A stretch of 57,939 bases of DNA, from contig DCZO01000035.1 in NCBI GenBank assembly GCA_002331335.1, positions 138,210 to 196,148 of the forward strand, read 5' to 3'. A program made the position numbers and the translations under genes. Position 1 is the first letter of the stretch. Each line of letters opens with the position of its first letter. Of the stretch, positions 52,609 to 57,939 are shown one piece after another. The notes beneath the pieces are model-generated. The model ran no database searches. It saw only the letters and a program-made list of their open reading frames with translations, and was not told the origin of the DNA. Origin of the DNA: Nitrospira sp. UBA2082 (GTDB lineage Bacteria; Nitrospirota; Nitrospiria; Nitrospirales; Nitrospiraceae).

Positions 52609-52747
52609 CCGGTGGTCTCCTTATTGCGCGCATGCACCGAGCATCGCCAAACAGAACTTGTTCGACCCGGAGCCCATTCCAACGATCTTGGCGACGGGAT
52701 AGACACCTTTCCCGCGTGCGGGGTGCGCGAGCACAGGAGCCCACCAG
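52609..52747. repeat. Dispersed hairpin element, copy D
   Basis: The 13-base arms (52609-52621 and 52735-52747) pair at 11 of 13 positions. The core (52625-52733) begins TGCGCGCATGCACCGAGC and ends GTGCGGGGTGCGCGAGCA. Its interior is close to copy C, including AACTTGTTCGACCC and CTTGGCGACGGGATA. There is no reading frame with coding features. Confidence 0.8.
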
Positions 52748-52806
52748 CACTCTTTCCCTCTGCCAACTACCAACCATCTCTCTCTCCCTCTTCCTCCTTA
52801 TTCATG

Positions 52807-52925
52807 GGACGGCGCCCGCGATTGCCTCCCACCGCGCCCATTGAGCGAGCACCGACTGTAATTGCGGCTTCCGATAACTCCCGGTGCGCGTTCAGGGAGC
52901 GAGGAGGTAATCGCGGGTGACGTCC
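52807..52925. repeat. Dispersed hairpin element, copy F
   Basis: The 22-base arms (52807-52828 and 52904-52925) pair at 21 of 22 positions when two G-U pairs on the plus strand are allowed. The interior has CGCGCCCATTGAGCGAGCA at the left and GGTGCGCGTTCAGGGAGCGAG at the right, a diverged form of the core ends. It ends 80 bases before the polyprenyl synthase start and may lie in its leader. Confidence 0.65.
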
Positions 52926-53005
52926 CCGCCCCCGTTTGACTCATCCCCAAATCGTTTGTTACTCTCCGCGCGGGTCACTGTCGGCCCGCCCATAATCGGA
53001 TTTCC

Positions 53006-53896
53006 ATGAACATCAAGGACTATCTCGAGCAGAAACGGATTGCGGTCGATCGATACCTCGATCAGGTGACACCGCCGGCCGTGACACCACCGACCACGCT
53101 CCATGAGAGCATGCGCTATAGCTTGATGGCGGGCGGCAAGCGCATTCGGCCGATTCTGACGATTGCAGCAGCCGAGGCCCTCGGCCAGACACCGCCAGGC
53201 TTGATGGCCGTGGCTTGCTCGCTGGAATTCATCCACACCTACTCGCTGATTCATGACGATCTGCCGTCGATGGATAACGACGACTTTCGACGCGGCAAAC
53301 CGACCAATCATAAAGTCTACGGCGAAGCGATGGCGATTCTGGCCGGCGATGCGCTGCTGACCATGGCATTCGATCTCATCAGCCGTCCGGATCTCATGAA
53401 AGGCTGTGATCCTGTTCAGCAAGTCCGGATCATTCAAGAACTCGCCTACGGCTCCGGCAACGTCGGGATGGTCGGCGGCCAGGTCTTCGACATTCAGGCG
53501 GAGAACAAAGACATCGACCTTCCTACGCTGCAGAACATCCACAAGCACAAGACCGGCATGCTGATGCGCGCGGCGGTTCGGATGGGCGCGATCGCCGCCG
53601 GAGCGACCGACCGGCAGCTGGACGACATGACCGGCTACGCCGAAGACATCGGGCTGGCCTTCCAAATCGCCGACGATGTGCTCAATGTGACGGGCACGCG
53701 CGAGGAATTGGGCAAGAACCCCAACACCGACGCCGAGCGCGGCAAGAAAACCTACCCGACGTTCTACGGTGTGGACGGTGCCAAGAAGCTGGCTGATGAC
53801 TGTGTCACCCGCGCCATCAATCGCCTGTCATTCTTTGGTCCCTCTGCCGACCCCCTGCGCGACATCGCGCGGTACATCACCGCTCGAAAGAACTGA
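53006..53896 (+). CDS. ispA: Polyprenyl (farnesyl/geranylgeranyl) diphosphate synthase
   Basis: The 296-residue cytosolic prenyltransferase has the first aspartate-rich motif in LIHDDLPSMDNDDFRRG and the second in QIADDVLNVTG, plus MRYSLMAGGKRIRP for diphosphate binding. It is of short-chain IspA type; the residues before the first motif (HTYSLIHDD) fit FPP or GGPP synthase. Its product feeds hopanoid, quinone and carotenoid pathways, in line with the HpnA-like and CruF-like genes that follow. Confidence 0.93.
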   Translation: MNIKDYLEQKRIAVDRYLDQVTPPAVTPPTTLHESMRYSLMAGGKRIRPILTIAAAEALGQTPPGLMAVACSLEFIHTYSLIHDDLPSMDNDDFRRGKPTNHKVYGEAMAILAGDALLTMAFDLISRPDLMKGCDPVQQVRIIQELAYGSGNVGMVGGQVFDIQAENKDIDLPTLQNIHKHKTGMLMRAAVRMGAIAAGATDRQLDDMTGYAEDIGLAFQIADDVLNVTGTREELGKNPNTDAERGKKTYPTFYGVDGAKKLADDCVTRAINRLSFFGPSADPLRDIARYITARKN

Positions 53897-53900
53897 GGCA

Positions 53901-53990
53901 CCCCGCTGACATGCTGACACACTTTCAGGCTGACAGGTCATGCAGGATCATGCCACTTGCTCGCTTGTCGCCTGTCAGCACTCTCAGCTC
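53901..53990. repeat. Dispersed hairpin element, second family, copy G2
   Basis: GCTGACAGG (53929-53937) and CCTGTCAGC (53971-53979) are perfect inverted repeats around a 33-base loop that contains GCAGGATCATGCC and CTTGCTCGC. The element fills the gap between the ispA stop and the hpnA start. It shares arms and inner words with G1. Confidence 0.65.
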
Positions 53991-54974
53991 ATGAAAGCTC
54001 TCGTCACAGGCGCAACGGGCTTCGTCGGAGGCGCGGTCGCACGCGCACTCGTACGCGCGGGAACCGACGTCCGCGTGCTGGCCCGATCTGCCGCCGATTT
54101 CCGAAATCTTGAGGGGGTGCCGGTCGAACGGGTCACGGGAGACCTACGTGACCCGGCGTCATTGAGAACGGCGTTGGGTGGCTGCCACCATCTCTACCAC
54201 GTCGCCGCGCACTATGCGCTCTGGGCCAAGGATCCTTCCATCTTTTATGACGTGAACGTCGACGGCACGAAAAATCTCCTGGAGGCGGCGCGCGCGGTCG
54301 GCACGGAGCGCATCGTGTATTGCAGCACGATCGGCGCGATTGGACTTCCGCCGGGCGGAGGACCGGGAACCGAGGAGACGCCTGTTTCCCTCGCGCAAAT
54401 GGCCGGGCACTACAAGCGATCGAAGTACCTTGCCGAACAGGAAGTCTTGCGGCTGGCAAAAGAAGGGCTGCCGGTCGTCATCGTCAATCCCAGTGCGCCG
54501 GTCGGCGAAGGCGACGTGAAACCCACGCCGACGGGACAGATGATCGTCGACTTCATGAAGGGCCGGATGCCGGCCTACATCGAAACCGGCATGAACATCG
54601 TGGACGTCGACGATGTCGCGCAGGGCCACCTGTTGGCAATGCAGAAAGGCCGTATCGGCGAACGATACATCCTCGGCTGCAAGAATCTGCTGTTGCGCGA
54701 GATTTTCGAGATTCTGAGCAAGCTCACTGGGGTCAAGGCGCCCGCCCTCAAGTTGCCTCGCCTGGCAGTCCTTCCTCTTGCGTATGCCAATTATTGGCTC
54801 GCCAATCTGACCGGCCGGCCGCCGCGCATCCCGCTCGAAGGGGTCAAGATGGCCAAATACACAATGCACTACGATTGCAGCAAAGCCATCCGCGAGCTCG
54901 GCATCCCCCAGACCCCTCCGGAAGTCGCCCTCGGCAAAGCTGTGCGCTGGTTTCGCGCGTACGGCTACGCGTAG
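53991..54974 (+). CDS. hpnA: HpnA-like NAD-dependent sugar epimerase (hopanoid-associated)
   Basis: The 327-residue short-chain dehydrogenase of the extended type has the Rossmann motif VTGATGFVGGAVARAL, the catalytic serine region YCSTIGAIGLPPGG and the active-site HYKRSKYLAEQE (Y-x3-K). It matches HpnA in length and in details such as NPSAPVGEGDVKPTPTGQ. HpnA is encoded in hopanoid gene clusters and is thought to act on sugar-linked hopanoids. The start at 53991 is preferred because 53940 lies in the hairpin. Confidence 0.9.
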   Translation: MKALVTGATGFVGGAVARALVRAGTDVRVLARSAADFRNLEGVPVERVTGDLRDPASLRTALGGCHHLYHVAAHYALWAKDPSIFYDVNVDGTKNLLEAARAVGTERIVYCSTIGAIGLPPGGGPGTEETPVSLAQMAGHYKRSKYLAEQEVLRLAKEGLPVVIVNPSAPVGEGDVKPTPTGQMIVDFMKGRMPAYIETGMNIVDVDDVAQGHLLAMQKGRIGERYILGCKNLLLREIFEILSKLTGVKAPALKLPRLAVLPLAYANYWLANLTGRPPRIPLEGVKMAKYTMHYDCSKAIRELGIPQTPPEVALGKAVRWFRAYGYA

Positions 54975-55043
54975 CCTGCAATCTTGAACCGCCTCGATCG
55001 GGAGTGTTAAGTTCCGCCCCGAACTTTTCAATATGGCACATCG

Positions 55044-55883
55044 ATGGACCTTCTCGTTCTATTCCTGAAAACGATCGCGTTCCGCCCGTATGTCTTTGTC
55101 TTCCTCGCCGCCTTTCTGTTCGCCGCCATACGATTGATCGGGTGGCGCCGCACCTGGCGCTTCTGGCTGATCAGTTGGGGAACGGCGTTTGTGTGCGAGT
55201 ATTCCTCAACACGCACAGGCATTCCCTTCGGGTGGTATTTTTACAACGGCTCCACGGTTGGACAAGAGCTCTATTTCGCCGATGTGCCGTTTATGGATTC
55301 GATCTCCTTCAGCTTCCTCCTCTATGCCGCCTACTGCGTGGCGCTGTGCCTGCTCCTGCCGATCGACGGCGCCACACCGTTCATCACACGTGGGCTGAAC
55401 CGCTTACGGTTCGACGTGACTGCGCGCACCAGTGTGCCTGTCCTGCTGCTGACCGCTTTGTTGTTCGCCTTCATCGATATGGTGATCGACCCGGTCGCCC
55501 TGCGCGGCGACCGCTGGTTCCTCGGCAAGATTTATTTCTACCCGGACCCTGGTATGCACTTCGGCGTCCCCTTCGCCAACTACGTCGGATGGGCCGTCGT
55601 CGGCATCCTGTCCCTTGCCCTCTATTTCCCCCTCGAACGCCGGTTGCCGGCGCTGAGCCTCCCCGCATCGGTCACCCCGCGCGTGCTGTTGGGAGTCGGG
55701 CTGTACTATGGGGTCCTGGCCTTCAATCTGGGCGTGACCTTCTGGATCGGTGAATCATTCATGGGCCTGAGCGGTCTCCTGATGCATCTGCCGGTCCTCG
55801 CGCTGCTGCTCTTTCGCCTCATCAATCCACAGACAGTGTCCTCCACCCCGTATCCCGATGGCGTTCACGCGGAAGAACGTTGA
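55044..55883 (+). CDS. Carotenoid biosynthesis protein, CruF-like (DUF422)
   Basis: The 279-residue membrane protein has about seven helices and the family features FVCEYSSTRTGIPFGWYFY, DVPFMDSISFSFLLYAAY and a central DMVIDPVALRGDRW. CruF-type proteins hydrate the ends of C40/C50 carotenoids. The remaining carotenoid genes are not in the window. It follows hpnA by 69 bases and may share its transcript. Confidence 0.88.
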   Translation: MDLLVLFLKTIAFRPYVFVFLAAFLFAAIRLIGWRRTWRFWLISWGTAFVCEYSSTRTGIPFGWYFYNGSTVGQELYFADVPFMDSISFSFLLYAAYCVALCLLLPIDGATPFITRGLNRLRFDVTARTSVPVLLLTALLFAFIDMVIDPVALRGDRWFLGKIYFYPDPGMHFGVPFANYVGWAVVGILSLALYFPLERRLPALSLPASVTPRVLLGVGLYYGVLAFNLGVTFWIGESFMGLSGLLMHLPVLALLLFRLINPQTVSSTPYPDGVHAEER

Positions 55884-56079
55884 CGGCAGCGGCGCCCGAT
55901 ACTCCATCACTGTCCCGAGCGCGTCCTTTCGGAGGGTGACAACGCCGGTTCCCCGAATCAGTCAGCGAAGAAGGCATTGACTCGGCATGGAAATCATGCG
56001 ATGCAGGGGACACGCGCATCAGGGCTGACGGCGTTCATTCAGGCAGCCAACGGCATGACAATTTGGAGTAGAATGGACC

Positions 56080-56403
56080 ATGATCTTCGGCATACTGTTT
56101 CTGGGAATACTTTTGTTCGCCACGCCGGTGTCAGCAGCAGACAAGGGTGTGCAACACGTCGTGGGGACCGTGACCGCGATCGACCACAAGCACATTGAAG
56201 TGAAGACGCCGAATAAGGCCGTTCCAGTCTCCGTGAAGCTCACGAAGCACGTACAGTTCAAGAACAAGAACAACCCGGCCGCGACCAACCCGCCGGGCGT
56301 AGGGGACCGCGTCATCATCGAAGCGACGAAAGACAACAAGAAACTGGTCGCGACAATCGTGTACTACTCGACCATCAGGCCGGTACCGAGCACACCCCAG
56401 TAG
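56080..56403 (+). CDS. Small exported protein, DUF5666-like
   Basis: The 107-residue protein has a signal peptide (MIFGILFLGILLFATPVSAA) and a mature beta-barrel-like domain: VVGTVTAIDHKHIEVKTP, VSVKLTKHVQFKNK, GDRVIIEATKDNKKLVATIV. This arrangement is typical of small OB-like periplasmic proteins (DUF5666 type). Function is unknown. It is 9 bases upstream of the next gene and probably co-transcribed with it. Confidence 0.78.
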   Translation: MIFGILFLGILLFATPVSAADKGVQHVVGTVTAIDHKHIEVKTPNKAVPVSVKLTKHVQFKNKNNPAATNPPGVGDRVIIEATKDNKKLVATIVYYSTIRPVPSTPQ

Positions 56404-56412
56404 GCGGGACCC

Positions 56413-56877
56413 ATGGCCACGGTTCAGTTCACTCGTGTCATTCGGGAGTCTCCGTTCCACGGAGGACTGCGTCACGCGTTGACGCGGATCCTGATCACCG
56501 GAGTATCGGTCTTTCTGGCCGTCGCCACCGTCCCCGGATTGGAAGCGGACAGCTTCATGTCGGGCATCGCGGCCGTCCTCGTGTTGACCATTCTCAACCT
56601 GATCCTGCGCCCGATCCTCTTCGTGCTGACCCTGCCCCTCATCGTGTTCACCCTGGGACTCTTCCTCGTCGTGCTGAATGCGTTGCTGCTGGAACTGACG
56701 GCCTATCTGGTGAAAGGCTTCAGTGTATCGGGATTTTGGCCCGCCGTCGGCGGCGCGTTGGTCATCAGCCTCGTCTCGACGATCCTCAACAGTTGGACTG
56801 TCGACCGCCGGCCCGTCGACGCCACTGAACCACCCGATGACCCTCGCCGGCCTCCCAAAATCATCAATCCAGAGTAG
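56413..56877 (+). CDS. Phage-holin-family-4 / YvlD-like membrane protein
   Basis: The 154-residue protein has four membrane helices: LITGVSVFLAVATVPGL, a stretch with AAVLVLTILNLILRPILFVLTLP in parts, VFTLGLFLVVLNALLLEL, and FWPAVGGALVISLVSTILN. The NxxLRP motif between helices two and three is typical of the YvlD/DUF360 family. Despite the name, members are chromosomal and have no known lytic role. The C-terminus is proline- and aspartate-rich. Confidence 0.88.
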   Translation: MATVQFTRVIRESPFHGGLRHALTRILITGVSVFLAVATVPGLEADSFMSGIAAVLVLTILNLILRPILFVLTLPLIVFTLGLFLVVLNALLLELTAYLVKGFSVSGFWPAVGGALVISLVSTILNSWTVDRRPVDATEPPDDPRRPPKIINPE

Positions 56878-57043
56878 TCGATCCGGTGAGACACATCAGG
56901 ACATGCACATTGGCACACGCATGGCTCATGTGCCATAAGACTGATCCGGAGCTGCGTAGGGGCCTGCGCTGTTTCTTTCAGCGGCGGGTGGATATTCATT
57001 CACGTTCCGGCTACAATGCCGCCCTGAAACTGCTGACGAACCC

Positions 57044-57939
57044 ATGACAACTCCGACTACGCGAACAAAACCGGCACCAGAAACCCATCTTCAACGAACG
57101 CTGAATGCCGCGCTGAACGACATGGCGTCGGACGCGGCACTGGCGGCGATCTTCCACCAGGAAAACGGACCGCTGCTCGAACACGCCGCACGAAACTTTA
57201 CGCCGAGAGACGTGCAGGCCATTGTCCGTACGTTGTCGGCCCATGACGCCTCGACCGCAGCGTTCTCAGACCACGATGCCGATGCCGGGCGCACCGTCCG
57301 GATTAAGATGGTCACACCCGGCGCCAAATCGCTCTTGAGTATCCCGCTTCGCCACCTGAATCGGACCTACGGCTATCTGGTCATCGGCCGAAAAGAGGGA
57401 GCGGCCTTCGCAAAGAAGGACAAAGCGATGTTGGAGCAGGCGAGCGACGGGATTACCAAAGCGCTCGAACGTGAAGGGCTCTTCAATACGAATACGGTCA
57501 TGAGCCGTTCCTACGTGTCGCAAGAACCGGCTCCCCCCCCGCCGGCCGGAACGGACATGTTTCCCGCGCTCACCGCACACTTCACTCCGGAACTCCAAGC
57601 GAAGGTCGAAGCGGCCCTGATGGAAGCCATCCCCCTCGTTCCGTACGATCGCGCCTGGGCATGCTACTACGACCCGCTCGCAGGCAACGTCGAGGTGTTG
57701 GGTGTCGCCGGAGATGCAAAGGGTGAACAAAAAGACGCGAAGAAAGATCTGAAGCCGGGCCAACGCCTGACACTCGACAGCTCTGCGGCAGGGTGGGCCG
57801 TCCGCCACCGTAAGCCGCGCGTGGACCATGACCTTGCCTCCACACAAGGCCGCTTCCTGGACCATAAGCATCTCTTTAAAGACCGGTTCCAGTCGTCCCT
57901 GGTCGTCCCATTCTTCGTGCGCGGCCAAGTCGGCGGCAC
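57044..57939 (+). CDS. GAF-domain protein, N-terminal part (cut by window edge)
   Basis: The frame is open from ATG 57044 to the end of the window, giving at least 298 residues. Two GAF-like units are visible: about 25-145 (LLSIPLRHLNRTYGYLVIG, KDKAMLEQASDGITKALE) and from about 175 (MEAIPLVPYDRAWACYYDP, SSAAGWAVRHRKPRVDHDL, SSLVVPFFVRGQVGG). A proline run separates them. Such proteins sense small ligands and are often followed by a kinase, cyclase or phosphodiesterase domain, which would lie beyond the edge. Confidence 0.82.
   Translation, partial: MTTPTTRTKPAPETHLQRTLNAALNDMASDAALAAIFHQENGPLLEHAARNFTPRDVQAIVRTLSAHDASTAAFSDHDADAGRTVRIKMVTPGAKSLLSIPLRHLNRTYGYLVIGRKEGAAFAKKDKAMLEQASDGITKALEREGLFNTNTVMSRSYVSQEPAPPPPAGTDMFPALTAHFTPELQAKVEAALMEAIPLVPYDRAWACYYDPLAGNVEVLGVAGDAKGEQKDAKKDLKPGQRLTLDSSAAGWAVRHRKPRVDHDLASTQGRFLDHKHLFKDRFQSSLVVPFFVRGQVGG

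Noticed and set aside
52212..52747. Possible tRNA-like element because of GTTCGACCC in copies C and D
   Set aside because: No acceptor stem, anticodon arm or CCA end could be built around it.
54320..55753. Long plus-strand frame of 477 codons
   Set aside because: It overlaps hpnA and the CruF-like gene in another frame and is rich in Arg, Ala and Pro as expected for a shadow frame.
56413..56877. Prophage remnant suggested by the holin-family name
   Set aside because: The YvlD-like family is chromosomal in many bacteria, and no other phage gene lies near it.

Overview
The window looks like chromosome from a GC-rich, Gram-negative, meso-diaminopimelate-containing bacterium. Its gene families, and the mix of cell-wall, hopanoid-type and CruF-type genes, most resemble Nitrospira (Nitrospirota). 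That assignment is an inference from recognised protein families; no search was run. No rRNA, tRNA, CRISPR array or intact insertion sequence was found.

Region 1 (1-16990, minus strand) is a nearly complete dcw division and cell-wall cluster. In transcription order it runs rsmH, ftsL, ftsI, murE, murF, mraY, murD, ftsW, murG, murC, murB, ddl, ftsQ, ftsA, ftsZ, with ftsZ cut by the window edge. Many junctions overlap by 1-4 bases. The cluster starts from a good sigma70-type promoter followed by three TGGG direct repeats on a 10-bp period that resemble MraZ boxes, although mraZ is not next to it.

Region 2 (17091-25405) holds a secreted repeat protein, a beta-propeller lipoprotein, YajQ, a CstA-type transporter preceded by a heptamer array and a relic of its own N-terminus, an orphan AbrB-type protein, an M48 membrane protease and a PilZ protein.

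Region 3 (25396-33934) is a phosphonate locus. It encodes PEP mutase fused to a nucleotidyltransferase, a two-subunit phosphonopyruvate decarboxylase, 2-aminoethylphosphonate transaminase, a second nucleotidyltransferase, a CDP-alcohol phosphotransferase with a degenerate nucleotidyltransferase domain, and a flippase-like membrane protein. Together they read as a route from PEP to CMP-aminoethylphosphonate and then to a phosphonolipid or similar envelope decoration. This is one of the two best candidates for an interesting system.

Region 4 (34228-40351) has two PilZ proteins and a TetR-controlled RND efflux operon. Region 5 (40364-47708) is a run of small or poorly known genes: an SCP2-like protein, a divergent SpeD homologue that keeps the Ser/His/Cys spacing, a RelE-type toxin-antitoxin pair coupled to a DUF1499 gene, a DUF2914 membrane protein and small zinc-ribbon proteins.

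Region 6 (47884-52925) is accessory. It contains HigBA, a broken ORF6N gene, and a translationally coupled pair in which one product has the DUF4041 plus Mug113 (GIY-YIG) layout of the SNIPE anti-phage nuclease and the other is a large coiled-coil protein. This is the second best candidate. It is followed by about 1 kb of non-coding repeats.

Region 7 (53006-57939) has a polyprenyl synthase, an HpnA-like epimerase, a CruF-like carotenoid protein, two small envelope proteins and a GAF protein cut by the window edge. Dispersed hairpin elements, several directly abutting stop codons, recur through the window and are described as features and findings.
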